In this document: piece after piece, positions 9,408-18,465 of the stretch
How the letters are laid out: each line of letters starts with the position of its first letter
How positions within the stretch are numbered: position 1 is the first letter of the stretch
Assembly (NCBI GenBank): GCA_023457435.1
Contig: JAEWLS010000026.1
Span: 5,676-69,675 of the forward strand
Reading direction: 5' to 3'
Origin: Pseudomonadota bacterium
Lineage (GTDB): Bacteria; Pseudomonadota; Alphaproteobacteria; Rhizobiales; Rhizobiaceae
DNA length: 64,000 nt
Notes under the pieces: model-generated
Told to the model about the DNA's origin: nothing
Database searches by the model: none
Seen by the model: only the letters and a program-made list of their open reading frames with translations
Program-made: the position numbers and the translations under genes

Positions 9408-9653
9408 ATGGCCGGACACGCCATTCCGCACTTCCAGAACGACGCGGGCCACGCGCGCGTCGAGATCGGCGTGAAGGAGTTCATGTGCGTCGGCGCAAGC
9501 GCGCCGTTCGACCACCCGCACGTGTACCTCGACATGGGCGGCGACGACGAGAAAGTCTGCCCCTACTGCTCGACGCTCTATGTCTACAACGCGTCGCTGC
9601 ATGCCGACGAGACGATCCCGGCGGGCGCGGTCCTGCACGATCACGCGGCATAA
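9408..9653 (+). CDS. Small zinc-finger domain protein (NDUFS6-like)
   Basis: 81-residue protein of the short zinc-finger family widespread in alphaproteobacteria and related to the mitochondrial complex I subunit NDUFS6. Metal ligands are seen in the segment FDHPHVYLDMG and in VCPYCSTLY (Cys51, Cys54), with Cys27 upstream in KEFMCVGAS. A role with respiratory complex I is inferred only from family relation. ATG at 9408 gives the expected family length; longer upstream extension is not supported. Confidence 0.85.
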   Translation: MAGHAIPHFQNDAGHARVEIGVKEFMCVGASAPFDHPHVYLDMGGDDEKVCPYCSTLYVYNASLHADETIPAGAVLHDHAA

Positions 9654-9665
9654 AGCGCTGCCGAC

Positions 9666-10892
9666 ATGGAGGTGAGCCGGCCGCGCCAGATCGTCATTGC
9701 GGGGGCCGGCATCGCCGGACTGACCGCGGCGATCGCCTTCGCGCGGCGCGGCTTCGCGGTCCAGCTCTACGAACAGAGCCCGCAGATGCCCGAATCGGGC
9801 GCCGGCATCCAGCTTTCCCCCAACGCCACACGGCTGCTCGACCGGCTCGGCGTCACGGAATATCTGCTGCCGGCGTCTGTGCGGCCGGAAAAGATCGTGC
9901 TTCGCGACGCAAGGCGCCAGAAGCTGCTGGCGGAGATCCCGCTCGGCGCGGCGGCCGAGGAGCGCTGGAAGGCGCCGTACCTGGTGGTGCACCGCGCCGA
10001 CCTTCAGAGCGCGCTGGCAACGCGGGCGGCGCGCGACCCCGACATCCAGCTGATCACCGGGGCACGCGTCGGCGACGCGGCGCTCCACGCGCGCGGCGTG
10101 ACCGTGTCGATCGACCGAAACGGCACTATCGCGGAAAGCGTGCCGCTGCTGCTCGTCGGCGCCGACGGCGTGTGGTCCGCAGTGCGCAGCCTGGGACGCG
10201 GCGCGGCTCAGCAGCGCTTCACGGGGCAGTCGGCATGGCGCGCGATGATTCGGCGCGAGAGCAAGCTCGGCTCGACGCTCGCCGACATCATGCCCGCCCA
10301 CCAGGTCAGCGTTTTTCTCGATCCGCGGTTTCACCTCGTGGCCTATCCGGTGCGAGGCGGCGACGCGATCAACATCGTGGCGATCGCCGCGTCGACGCAT
10401 ACGCGGCAGGGGCCGGCCGACAGCGCTCAACTGGCGCAGGCCATGCGCAACGTGCGCGGTCCGCTGGCCGAGGTGGTGGGCGCGGCAGGGCCGTGGACGA
10501 TCTGGCCGATCCATGAGGTCGAACAGGGACTGGCCTGGACCGCGCATCAAGGCGCGGCGCTGATCGGCGACGCCGCGCATGCGATGTCGCCCTACGCAGC
10601 ACAGGGGGCGGCGATGGCGATCGAGGACGCGGTGACGCTGGCCGAACTCGTGTTCCGTGCGCAGGGCGACCTCAGGACCGCGCTCGACGCCTATGAGAGG
10701 CTGCGGCGGCCGCGCGTCGAGAAGATCGCCAAGCGCGGACTGTTCAACAAGCGGATGTGGAATGCCGGCGGGTTCACGCGGCTCGGGCGCAACTTGGTCC
10801 TGAAGCGGCGGCCGGCGGAAAAGCTGCTCGCCGACCTCGACTGGATATATGCCTACGACGCGATGGCGGAAACCGCGCCGGCCGCGCAATGA
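9666..10892 (+). CDS. FAD-dependent aromatic hydroxylase-like monooxygenase
   Basis: 408-residue group A flavoprotein monooxygenase resembling salicylate 1-monooxygenase and 3-hydroxybenzoate 6-hydroxylase. The dinucleotide-binding GAGIAG (residues 13-18) is at the N-terminus, and the second FAD motif is GDAAHAMSPYAAQGAAMA near residue 300. NAD(P)H and an aromatic substrate are expected, but no aromatic-degradation genes adjoin it, so the substrate is unknown. Its stop overlaps the next gene's ATG by 3 bases. Confidence 0.8.
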   Translation: MEVSRPRQIVIAGAGIAGLTAAIAFARRGFAVQLYEQSPQMPESGAGIQLSPNATRLLDRLGVTEYLLPASVRPEKIVLRDARRQKLLAEIPLGAAAEERWKAPYLVVHRADLQSALATRAARDPDIQLITGARVGDAALHARGVTVSIDRNGTIAESVPLLLVGADGVWSAVRSLGRGAAQQRFTGQSAWRAMIRRESKLGSTLADIMPAHQVSVFLDPRFHLVAYPVRGGDAINIVAIAASTHTRQGPADSAQLAQAMRNVRGPLAEVVGAAGPWTIWPIHEVEQGLAWTAHQGAALIGDAAHAMSPYAAQGAAMAIEDAVTLAELVFRAQGDLRTALDAYERLRRPRVEKIAKRGLFNKRMWNAGGFTRLGRNLVLKRRPAEKLLADLDWIYAYDAMAETAPAAQ

Positions 10893-11257
10893 GGCGGCTT
10901 TTCCTGTTCCTGATCGCAGGCGCCGCGGGCTTCGCCGTCGATCTCGGGGCCCTGTCCGCGCTGATCTCGGCAGGGGCGGACCCATACTCCGCGCGCGCGG
11001 TGTCGTTCCTGCTGGCGGTCGTCACCACCTACCTGATCAACGCCACGCAGACGTTTCGCGCGCGCGACAGGATCGGAATCGGAAGCTTCCTGCTTTACAT
11101 CGCGGCCAGCCTCGGCGGGTTGGCGACCAATCTGATCGTCTATGTCGCGGCAGTGGCGAACGGGCTCTCGCCGCAGATCGCTCTGGCAATCGCCAGCGCC
11201 GCGGCGCTGACGGTGAACTTCTTCGGCTACGGCAAGGTCTTCGCCCGCCGCCGGTAA
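10889..11257 (+). CDS. GtrA family membrane protein
   Basis: 122-residue protein with four predicted membrane helices, starting MRRLFLFLIAGAAGFAVDLG, typical of GtrA. Family members help move polyprenyl-phosphate-linked sugars across the inner membrane or support a neighbouring glycosyltransferase. ATGA overlap with the preceding monooxygenase indicates coupling; a functional link is not evident. It converges with aapP, 8 bases away. A second GtrA gene occurs at 26537-26935. Confidence 0.8.
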   Translation: MRRLFLFLIAGAAGFAVDLGALSALISAGADPYSARAVSFLLAVVTTYLINATQTFRARDRIGIGSFLLYIAASLGGLATNLIVYVAAVANGLSPQIALAIASAAALTVNFFGYGKVFARRR

Positions 11258-11265
11258 TGCATGCG

Positions 11266-12069
11266 TCAGTGCAGGATCTGGCTGAGGAACAGCTTGGTGC
11301 GCTCGTGCTGCGGGTTGTCGAAGAACTGGTCGGGGGTGTTCTGCTCGACGATCTGGCCCTGGTCCATGAAGATGACGCGGTTCGCGACCTGACGGGCGAA
11401 GCCCATCTCGTGCGTGACGCACAGCATGGTCATCCCCTCCTCGGCGAGGCCGACCATCGTTTCCAGGACTTCCTTGATCATCTCCGGATCGAGCGCCGAG
11501 GTCGGCTCGTCGAACAGCATGATGCGCGGGTTCATGCACAGCGAGCGCGCGATGGCGACGCGCTGCTGCTGGCCGCCGGAGAGCTGCCCCGGGTATTTGT
11601 GCGCCTGTTCCGGGATCTTCACGCGCTCGAGGAAGTGCATGGCCTGCTCCTCGGCCTGCTTCTTCGGCACCTTGCGCACCCAGATCGGCGCCAGCGTGCA
11701 ATTTTCGAGGATGGTCAGATGCGGGAACAGGTTGAAGTGCTGGAACACCATGCCGACCTCGCGGCGCACCTCGTCGATCTTCTTCAGATCGTTGGTGAGC
11801 TCTATGCCGTCGACGACGATCCTGCCCTTCTGGTGCTCTTCGAGGCGGTTGATGCAGCGGATCATCGTCGACTTGCCCGAGCCGGACGGCCCGGCGATGA
11901 CGATACGCTCGCCGCGCATGACCTTCAGGTTGATGTCCTTCAGCACGTGGAAGTCGCCATACCACTTGTGCATGTTGACGATCTCGACCGCGACGTCGGT
12001 CTCGGAGACCTGCATCTTCGAGCGGTCGACCGCGATCTCGTCCGCGGCGACGGCGTTCTCTAGTGCCAT
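11266..12069 (-). CDS. aapP: General L-amino-acid ABC transporter, ATPase AapP
   Basis: 267-residue cytoplasmic ATPase. Walker A is GPSGSGKST (residues 60-68), signature LSGGQ (163-167), Walker B IMLFDE (183-188). Sequence closely resembles the polar-amino-acid ATPase GlnQ/AapP group. It is the last gene of aapJQMP, energising import of diverse L-amino acids as in Rhizobium leguminosarum. About 59 bases separate it from aapM. Confidence 0.95.
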   Translation of the reverse strand: MALENAVAADEIAVDRSKMQVSETDVAVEIVNMHKWYGDFHVLKDINLKVMRGERIVIAGPSGSGKSTMIRCINRLEEHQKGRIVVDGIELTNDLKKIDEVRREVGMVFQHFNLFPHLTILENCTLAPIWVRKVPKKQAEEQAMHFLERVKIPEQAHKYPGQLSGGQQQRVAIARSLCMNPRIMLFDEPTSALDPEMIKEVLETMVGLAEEGMTMLCVTHEMGFARQVANRVIFMDQGQIVEQNTPDQFFDNPQHERTKLFLSQILH

Positions 12070-12128
12070 TAGACCTTCCCCTTAGTCCCCGCGCGGCGCG
12101 TTTTCGCGCTCGTCGCCCATTAAACCCG

Positions 12129-13286
12129 TCAGCGTTTGTGCCCGGTGTCGAGCCTGCGCTCCATGAACAGCGAGTAGCGCGACATCGAGAAGCAGAAGAT
12201 CCAGAACACGAAGCCGGCGAAGACGAGCCCCGTCATCGCCGTCTGCGGCGTCGCCCAGTTGGCATCGGAGAAGCTCTGCCGGACGATGCCGAGCAGGTCG
12301 AACATGCCGATGATCGACACCAGGCTGGTGTCCTTGAACAGACCGATAAAGGTGTTGACGATGCCTGGGATGACCAGCTTCAGCGCCTGCGGCAGCACGA
12401 TCAGCACCATCTTCTGCCAGTAGCCGAGGCCGAGCGAATCGGCGCCTTCGTACTGGCCCTTCGGAATGGCTTGCAGCCCGCCGCGCACGACTTCGGCCAT
12501 GTAGGCGGAGGCGAACAAGGACACGCCGACCAGCGCGCGCAGGAACTTGTCGAAGTTCACGCCCGCCGGCAGGAACAGCGGGAACATGACGCTGGCCATG
12601 AACAGCACGGTGACCAGCGGCACGCCGCGCACCGCCTCGATGAAGATGACGCACAGCATCTTGACCACCGGCATCTTGGACCGGCGCCCAAGCGCCAGCA
12701 CGATGCCGAACGGCAGGGACACGGCGATGCCGACGAAGGACAGAACCAGCGTGACCAGCAGGCCGCCCCACAGCGAGGTCTCGACATAGTCGAGGCCGAA
12801 CCAGCCGCCGACCAGGAGGAAGAAGGCGACGATCGGGAAGACCACGAAGAAGAGCAGCGCATTCAGCGCCTTCTTCGGCACGTTCGGGATGGCGAGCGGC
12901 ACGAACAGCGCGACGAAGAGCACGGCCACCAGCATCACCCGCCAGCGCTCGTCGATGGGGTAGCGGCCGAACATGAAGCTCTGGAACTTGGCGCCGACGA
13001 AGGCCCAGCACGCGCCGGACCAGCCCTCGGGCTGAGAGCCGCCCTGCGCCGCGGTGAGGCAGGCGGTGCGGTCGACGCCGGTGAACTGCGCGCTGAACAG
13101 CGTCCAGTTGAGGATCGGCGGCAGCAGCAGCGCGACGATGACGAGCCCGACGATCGTCAGAACGATATCCGCTGGCGTCGCGAACAGGCTGCGATGCGCC
13201 CAGCGCAGCAGGCCGCGCTCGCCGGCAGGTGCCGGCTGAGCGGCGATCATCTCGGCGCGGACGAAGGAGAGGTCGTGTTCCTGCAT
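12129..13286 (-). CDS. aapM: General L-amino-acid ABC transporter, permease AapM
   Basis: 385-residue integral membrane permease of the HisM/GlnP type, longer than usual because of the N-terminal extension typical of AapM. A periplasmic region after the first helix holds CLTAAQGG and CWAFVGAKFQ. The EAA loop is seen as AIPKGQYEGADSLGLGYWQK. It pairs with AapQ to form the channel; 11 bases separate it from aapQ. Confidence 0.93.
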   Translation of the reverse strand: MQEHDLSFVRAEMIAAQPAPAGERGLLRWAHRSLFATPADIVLTIVGLVIVALLLPPILNWTLFSAQFTGVDRTACLTAAQGGSQPEGWSGACWAFVGAKFQSFMFGRYPIDERWRVMLVAVLFVALFVPLAIPNVPKKALNALLFFVVFPIVAFFLLVGGWFGLDYVETSLWGGLLVTLVLSFVGIAVSLPFGIVLALGRRSKMPVVKMLCVIFIEAVRGVPLVTVLFMASVMFPLFLPAGVNFDKFLRALVGVSLFASAYMAEVVRGGLQAIPKGQYEGADSLGLGYWQKMVLIVLPQALKLVIPGIVNTFIGLFKDTSLVSIIGMFDLLGIVRQSFSDANWATPQTAMTGLVFAGFVFWIFCFSMSRYSLFMERRLDTGHKR

Positions 13287-13297
13287 GACGTACGCCC

Positions 13298-14488
13298 CTA
13301 CCGCTCGACCAGCGCCATCTTGGCGTTGAACCAGTTCATGAACAGCGACGTGGCGATCGACAGCGAGAGGTAGACCAGCATCCAGATCAGCACGATCTCG
13401 ATGGCCTGGCCGGTCTGGTTGAGGATCGTGCCGCCGATCGCGACGAGGTCCGGGTAGCCGACCGCGACCGCCAGCGACGAGTTCTTCGTCAGGTTGAGAT
13501 ACTGGCTGGTCAGCGGCGGAATGACGATGCGCATGGCCTGCGGCACGACGACAAGGCGCAGCAACTGCCGCGGGCGGAGGCCCAGCGCGGAGGAAGCCTC
13601 GGTCTGGCCGTGCGGCACGCCCTTGATGCCGGCGCGCACGATCTCAGCGATGAAGGCGGCGGTGTAGAAGGACAGAGCGAGATAGAGGGCGATGAACTCC
13701 GGCTTCACAGTGAGGCCGCCGGTCAGGTTGAAGGTCGACTGCGTCGGCACTTCGAAGGATAGCGGGAAACCGGTGACGACATAGGCGAGCAGCGGCAGCC
13801 CGAGGATCAGGCCGAGGCTCGTCCACAGCACGGGAAAGGTCTGGCCGGTGGCCATCTGGCGGGCGCGGGCACGGCGCGCCACGAAGATGCTCATGGCTAT
13901 GGCGAGGATGAGCGCGACGCCGATCAGCCAGGCGCCCTCGCCCCAGAGCGCCTTCGGCATGTAGAGGCCGCGGCTGTTGAGGTACGTCGAGAACGGCATC
14001 TCGATGGAGTTGCGCGGCGCCGGCAGGACGGACAGGACGCCGAGATACCAGAAGAAGATGACCAGCAGCGGCGGGATGTTGCGGAACACCTCGACGTAGA
14101 CCGTGCAGATGCGCGAGATCAGCCAGTTGCGCGACAGGCGGCCGACGCCGACCAGGAAGCCGATGATCGTCGCCGTGACGATGCCGGTGATCGCGATGAC
14201 GATGGTGTTTATGAAGCCGACGATCAGCGCCTTCCCGAAGGTGTCGTTGAGGTCGTAGCCGATGAGAGAGATCGAGATGTCGAAGCCGGCGCGGCTGCTC
14301 ATGAAGTCGAAGCCGGAGGCGATGTTGGCGCGCCGCAGGTTCTCCATCGTGTTGGCGACGATGAACCAGACGCCGAACACGAGCAGCGCGACGACGACGA
14401 CCTGGACGATGATGCTGCGGACCTTGGGGTCGTTCAGGAAGGCGGCCCGTGCGGGCTCGACGTGGGGAAGCGTTTCCTGCGAAGCCAT
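13298..14488 (-). CDS. aapQ: General L-amino-acid ABC transporter, permease AapQ
   Basis: 396-residue inner-membrane permease with multiple helices. The first is in VQVVVVALLVFGVWFIV; the EAA-type loop is GVPHGQTEASSALGLRPRQL. Length and the large periplasmic insert match AapQ. It lies between the binding-protein gene aapJ and aapM in the standard order. Translation level relative to aapJ may be set by the stem-loop upstream. Confidence 0.93.
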   Translation of the reverse strand: MASQETLPHVEPARAAFLNDPKVRSIIVQVVVVALLVFGVWFIVANTMENLRRANIASGFDFMSSRAGFDISISLIGYDLNDTFGKALIVGFINTIVIAITGIVTATIIGFLVGVGRLSRNWLISRICTVYVEVFRNIPPLLVIFFWYLGVLSVLPAPRNSIEMPFSTYLNSRGLYMPKALWGEGAWLIGVALILAIAMSIFVARRARARQMATGQTFPVLWTSLGLILGLPLLAYVVTGFPLSFEVPTQSTFNLTGGLTVKPEFIALYLALSFYTAAFIAEIVRAGIKGVPHGQTEASSALGLRPRQLLRLVVVPQAMRIVIPPLTSQYLNLTKNSSLAVAVGYPDLVAIGGTILNQTGQAIEIVLIWMLVYLSLSIATSLFMNWFNAKMALVER

Positions 14489-14511
14489 CCGAAGTCCTTG
14501 AGCGAGGAGTT

Positions 14512-14536
14512 GGCGGGGCGGACTGGCCGCCCCGCC
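14512..14536 (-). promoter_or_regulatory. Stem-loop between aapJ and aapQ
   Basis: A perfect 10-bp GC-rich inverted repeat (arms 14512-14521 and 14527-14536, loop of 5) lies in the 69-base aapJ-aapQ gap. No T-run follows on the minus strand, so it is better read as an RNA stabiliser or partial attenuator that keeps the binding-protein mRNA more abundant than the permease mRNA, as is common in ABC importer operons. Confidence 0.5.
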
Positions 14537-14557
14537 GGATCGTTCAGCGAACCGCGA

Positions 14558-15586
14558 TCAGCGGATCGGAGCGGCGTACTGGAGGCCGCCCTTCGACCAC
14601 AGCTGGTTGAGACCGCGGGCGATCTTGAGCGGCGAGCCCGAGCCGATGGTGCGCTCGAAGCTCTCGCCGTAGTTGCCGACCGCCTTGACGACGTTCACGA
14701 CCCAGTCCTCGCCGAGGCCGAGTGCCGCGCCGTACTTGGAGTCCGCTTCCTGGCCCAGCACGCGCTTGATCTCGGGATTCGGCGACGACTTCATCTCTTC
14801 GACGTTAGCCTGGGTGATGCCAAGCTCCTCGGCGATGATCATCGCGTTGAGGGTCCAGCGCACGATATCCATCCACTGGTCGTCGCCCTGGCGGACGGCA
14901 GGTCCGAGCGGCTCCTTCGAGATGATCTCGGGCAGCACCGCGTGATCGTCCGGCGCGCCGAGCTGCAGGCGGATCGAATAGAGGCCGGACTGGTCGGTGG
15001 TGTAGACGTCGCAGCGGCCGGAATCGTAGGCCGCGTTGACCTCTTCGACCTTCTCGAACACCACCGGGTTGTACTGCATGTTGTTCGCCTTGAAGTAGTC
15101 GGCGAGGTTCAGCTCCGTGGTGGTGCCGCTCTGCACGCAGACGGTGGCGCCGGAGAGCTGGAGGGCCGAGTTCACGCCCGCCAGGTTCTTGGCGTTGATC
15201 ATGAAGCCCTGGCCGTCATAGTAGTTCACGCCTGCGAAGTTCAGGCCGAGCGAGGTGTCGCGGCTGAGCGTCCAGGTCGTGTTGCGGGCGAGCAGGTCGA
15301 TCTCGCCGGACTGCAGCGCGGTGAAGCGCTCCTTGGCGGTGAGCGGCGAGTACTTGACCTTGCTGGCGTCGCCGAAGATCGCGGCCGCCACGGCCTTGCA
15401 GACGTCGACGTCGAAGCCAGCCCACTCGCCCTTGTCGTTCGGCGAGGCGAAGCCGGCGAGACCGGTGTTGACGCCGCAGTTCAGCGTGCCCCGGGCCTTC
15501 ACGTCGGCGAGCGTCGCGGCCGACGCGACGCCGGCGGAGAGCGCGACGATCGCAGTGCCGACGATCCCAATGACAATTTTCTTCAT
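14558..15586 (-). CDS. aapJ: General L-amino-acid ABC transporter, periplasmic binding protein AapJ
   Basis: 342-residue solute-binding protein of family 3. The N-terminal MKKIVIGIVGTAIVALSAG with ASAA is a clear signal peptide, so the mature protein is periplasmic. The region NCGVNTGLAGFASPND and AGFDVDVCKA are family hallmarks. ATG at 15586 is preferred over a GTG two codons upstream since GAGGG lies 9 bases before it. First gene of aapJQMP. Confidence 0.95.
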   Translation of the reverse strand: MKKIVIGIVGTAIVALSAGVASAATLADVKARGTLNCGVNTGLAGFASPNDKGEWAGFDVDVCKAVAAAIFGDASKVKYSPLTAKERFTALQSGEIDLLARNTTWTLSRDTSLGLNFAGVNYYDGQGFMINAKNLAGVNSALQLSGATVCVQSGTTTELNLADYFKANNMQYNPVVFEKVEEVNAAYDSGRCDVYTTDQSGLYSIRLQLGAPDDHAVLPEIISKEPLGPAVRQGDDQWMDIVRWTLNAMIIAEELGITQANVEEMKSSPNPEIKRVLGQEADSKYGAALGLGEDWVVNVVKAVGNYGESFERTIGSGSPLKIARGLNQLWSKGGLQYAAPIR

Positions 15587-15925
15587 ACCCACTAACCCTC
15601 TATCGTTGCGGGGCCTGACCCCGTTCTTGAACCGTGTGGAAGCCCGAGAAGCACCCCGCCCGAACCAGGGCTACCCGCGATGCGCGGCACGACAGCCTCC
15701 CCTCCCATGCACGTGGCCCATCGAAGGCCATAATTTTTCCCCGGTCAAGCAAGGAACCGCCCTAATCGGTTAACCGGCAGGCGTTTGGGCAGAAAGCCTG
15801 CTAAATGGCAGCAGTGCTGGCCTATTTGCCAAGTCGTTTGGCGGCGCTGCGCAAGTTCCGCAGCGCGACGACTGTTGCGCGCCGCCGCGACGCACCATAA
15901 GCCGACACCGAAAAGGAGCCCGACG
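15587..15925. other. Divergent intergenic region between aapJ and metC
   Basis: 339 bases with no supported gene. It holds a 10-bp palindrome CGGTTAACCG (15767-15776), an adjacent GCAGGC/GCCTGC inverted repeat (15777-15801), and a perfect 8-bp stem with 7-base loop (15844-15866) in the metC leader. These are candidate operators or leader structures. I looked for the SAM-II riboswitch common before Rhizobiales met genes and did not find its conserved core. Confidence 0.5.
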
Positions 15926-17104
15926 ATGACCGACAAGCACGACAAGGCCGGCAGGGGCGAGCGCGGCATCAACACGCGGCTTGCACATGGCGGCAACAAG
16001 CCGCGCGACTTCCACGGCTTCGTCAATCCGCCGCTGGTGCGCGCCTCGACCGTGCTCTTTCCGGACAGCGCGACGATGACGGCGCGGGCGCAGAAATACT
16101 CCTACGGCACGCGCGGCACGCCGACCACCGACGCGCTGTGCACGGCGATCGACGAGCTCGAGGGCTCGGCCGGCACCATCCTGGTGCCATCGGGCCTCGC
16201 CGCCGTGACCATCCCGCTGCTCGCCTTCCTGTCGGCAGGGGACCACATGCTGGTGACCGATTCGGTCTACGGGCCGACCAGGATCTTCGCCGACACGATG
16301 CTGAAGCGGCTCGGGGTGAGCGTCGACTACTACGACCCGACGATCGGCGGGCGCATCGCCGAGATCATCAAGCCGAACACCAAGGTCGTCTTCACCGAAT
16401 CGCCGGGGTCCAACACCTTCGAAATGCAGGACATCCCGGCGATCGCCAAGGTCGCCAAAGCGCATGGCGCGGTCGTCATGATGGACAACACATGGGCGAC
16501 GCCGCTGTTCTTCCGGCCGCTCGACCACGGCGTCGATATCTCGATCCATGCGGCGACGAAATATCCGGCGGGCCACTCAGACGTGCTGCTCGGCACCGTC
16601 TCGGCCAACGAGGCGACGTGGCCGCAGCTCCACGCCACCTTCCTCGCTATGGGCTGTTGCGTCGGCCCGGAGGAGGCCTATCAGGGCCTGCGCGGGCTGC
16701 GCACCATGGGCGTTCGCCTCGAACGGCACGAGAAGAGCGCGCTGGAACTCGCCACATGGCTCGAAAAGCAGCCCGGCGTCGCGCGCGTGCTTTACCCCGC
16801 CCTTCCCTCGTTTCCGGGCCACGCCATCTGGAAACGCGACTTCTCGGGCGCAAGCGGCCTGATGTCGTTCGTGCTCGACGGCGGCGGCAGGGAGCGCGGC
16901 CTCGCCTTCCTCGACGCGCTCGAGATCTTCGGCCTCGGCTATTCGTGGGGCGGCTATGAAAGCCTCTCGGTCATGGTCAACCTCGCCGACCGCAAGCTCA
17001 CCGGCGGCGGCTACGAAGGCGCGGTCATCAGGCTCCAGGTCGGGCTGGAGGATGTGACGGACCTGATGGACGATGTGGAGCGGGGGTTGATGGCCGGACG
17101 CTAG
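15926..17104 (+). CDS. metC: Cystathionine beta-lyase-like PLP enzyme
   Basis: 392-residue Cys/Met-metabolism PLP enzyme (fold type I) expected to convert cystathionine to homocysteine. The PLP lysine is Lys212 in HAATKYPAGHSD; the cofactor-stacking and phosphate contacts are in LVPSGLAAV and TDSVYGPTR. YSYGTRGTPT is typical of the alphaproteobacterial MetC subgroup. ATG at 15926 follows AAGGAG, so the longer upstream frame is rejected. Related enzymes include cystathionine gamma-lyase, so the exact reaction is not proven. Confidence 0.88.
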   Translation: MTDKHDKAGRGERGINTRLAHGGNKPRDFHGFVNPPLVRASTVLFPDSATMTARAQKYSYGTRGTPTTDALCTAIDELEGSAGTILVPSGLAAVTIPLLAFLSAGDHMLVTDSVYGPTRIFADTMLKRLGVSVDYYDPTIGGRIAEIIKPNTKVVFTESPGSNTFEMQDIPAIAKVAKAHGAVVMMDNTWATPLFFRPLDHGVDISIHAATKYPAGHSDVLLGTVSANEATWPQLHATFLAMGCCVGPEEAYQGLRGLRTMGVRLERHEKSALELATWLEKQPGVARVLYPALPSFPGHAIWKRDFSGASGLMSFVLDGGGRERGLAFLDALEIFGLGYSWGGYESLSVMVNLADRKLTGGGYEGAVIRLQVGLEDVTDLMDDVERGLMAGR

Positions 17105-17116
17105 CCCGCCAGCCGA

Positions 17117-18367
17117 TCACTGCGCACCGTGCCGGGTCAGCAGAATGCGGATCGTCTTGAGAAGAATGAGGAGATCCAGGTCGAAGGACAGCTGTTTTAT
17201 GTAATAGAGATCGTAGGACAGCTTCTCTATCTCTTCGGCCGAATTGCTTGCGTATTTGTGGGATACCTGTGCCCAGCCCGTCAGACCGGGAAGCACCAGA
17301 TGGCGATGGGAATACTGCGGAAGCGACGTCTCGATCTCCTCGGCTATCGGGACGGCCGCCGGCCGAGGCCCGATCCAGCTCATCTCGCCCCTGAGGATAT
17401 TCACGATCTGCGGCAGCTCGTCGAGCCTGAACAATCTGATGTACCGGGCGCCGGGCAGGATGCGTGCATCGTTCTCCTGGACCTGCAGATCCCCGGAGTT
17501 CAGGTACATCGTGCGAAACTTGTAGAGGGTGAAGGTACTCCCTCCATAGCCACGCCGCTGCTGCCGAAATATCACCGGCGACCCGTCGAGCATCCAGATG
17601 TAGGCAGCGACCAATCCGCAAATCGGCAGCACCACCGGGGCGAGAACAATCGCCGCGCCAAAGTCGATGATGCGCTTCGCCCGCGAGTACCATATCTGGC
17701 TCGTGCTGTACGAAAGGTGGGTCAGATCGAAGTTATCGACATCCACGCGGCGCAACCGCATCTCCAGGTACTTCTGCCAGGGAGTGACCTCGATGCCGAT
17801 CATCAGCGCGCGCGTTATGAACGGCGACCATTTCGCGGCGTGATGGTTGTTGCCGTCGATCAGCAGTCTATCCATGCCGTCGAGGTCATGCTGCGGGCTC
17901 TCGATTATCGTCGGCTCCCGCTCCAGCTTCTCGCGAACTTTCGCGGCTTCGGGGAAGTCCAGGATGCCTGTATGCTCGGACAGGGCCCTCCGCAGCTGGA
18001 TGTTGGCGTCAACCATTGTCACAACGCACGGGATCGCGGCGAGCAAGAGCCCGACGTAGCTGACCGGGACGCGAAAGGCGGAGAGGCCAGCGACGGCGAA
18101 ATTATAGATGATGACGGTGATCACCGCGGGTACGGTGAGCGGGAACTCCTGCTGACGCATGGACGCCAGCAATGCGGCAGTCACCACCGGGACCAGCGCC
18201 AGCACCGCGATCGTCACCAGGAAGTTTGGCCAGTCCTCGCGGCCACCGCGTATCATGACCGCCGAGTACACGATGCTTTGCAGCAGCATGGCGACGACTA
18301 TCGGCACGACGAGTACGCGCAGCTCACGCATGACGTGGTGACGTCGGCGCATGGCGCCCAGCTTCAT
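17117..18367 (-). CDS. Polyprenyl-phosphate sugar-1-phosphate transferase (glycan initiation)
   Basis: 416-residue inner-membrane protein. The N-terminal half has about four hydrophobic helices; the C-terminal bacterial sugar transferase domain (about residues 215-416) shows AKRIIDFGAAI, GSPVIFRQQRRG, LYKFRTM, FRLDELPQ, and SWIGPRPA. Such enzymes put the first sugar phosphate on undecaprenyl phosphate to begin an exopolysaccharide or O-antigen unit. ATG at 18367 is chosen; a TTG at 18397 in the same frame is possible. It is the third gene of a minus-strand run from 20602. Sugar specificity cannot be told. Confidence 0.88.
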   Translation of the reverse strand: MKLGAMRRRHHVMRELRVLVVPIVVAMLLQSIVYSAVMIRGGREDWPNFLVTIAVLALVPVVTAALLASMRQQEFPLTVPAVITVIIYNFAVAGLSAFRVPVSYVGLLLAAIPCVVTMVDANIQLRRALSEHTGILDFPEAAKVREKLEREPTIIESPQHDLDGMDRLLIDGNNHHAAKWSPFITRALMIGIEVTPWQKYLEMRLRRVDVDNFDLTHLSYSTSQIWYSRAKRIIDFGAAIVLAPVVLPICGLVAAYIWMLDGSPVIFRQQRRGYGGSTFTLYKFRTMYLNSGDLQVQENDARILPGARYIRLFRLDELPQIVNILRGEMSWIGPRPAAVPIAEEIETSLPQYSHRHLVLPGLTGWAQVSHKYASNSAEEIEKLSYDLYYIKQLSFDLDLLILLKTIRILLTRHGAQ

Positions 18368-18465
18368 CAGGCTCGATAGGTTAGATGAAGGGGTCAAGGC
18401 GGTCGGACGCTGGAACGATATGAAGTCGTTAGGCGCATTCTCGTGGTGAGTCTACTGGCAAGCCC

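Noticed and set aside
7639..9474. Plus-strand frame of 611 codons opposite ppk
   Set aside because: Antisense to conserved PPK1; no domain features; continues across the ppk promoter region.
12063..13373. Plus-strand frame of 436 codons opposite aapM
   Set aside because: Asp/Arg/His-rich antisense frame opposite a clear membrane permease.
15740..15925. SAM-II type riboswitch before metC
   Set aside because: Some partial likeness to the conserved stretches (GCTAAA-like string) but the paired core and pseudoknot could not be built.
18368..18397. TTG at 18397 as start of the sugar transferase
   Set aside because: No ribosome site before it and the extra ten residues are not a family feature; ATG at 18367 was preferred, though not proven.
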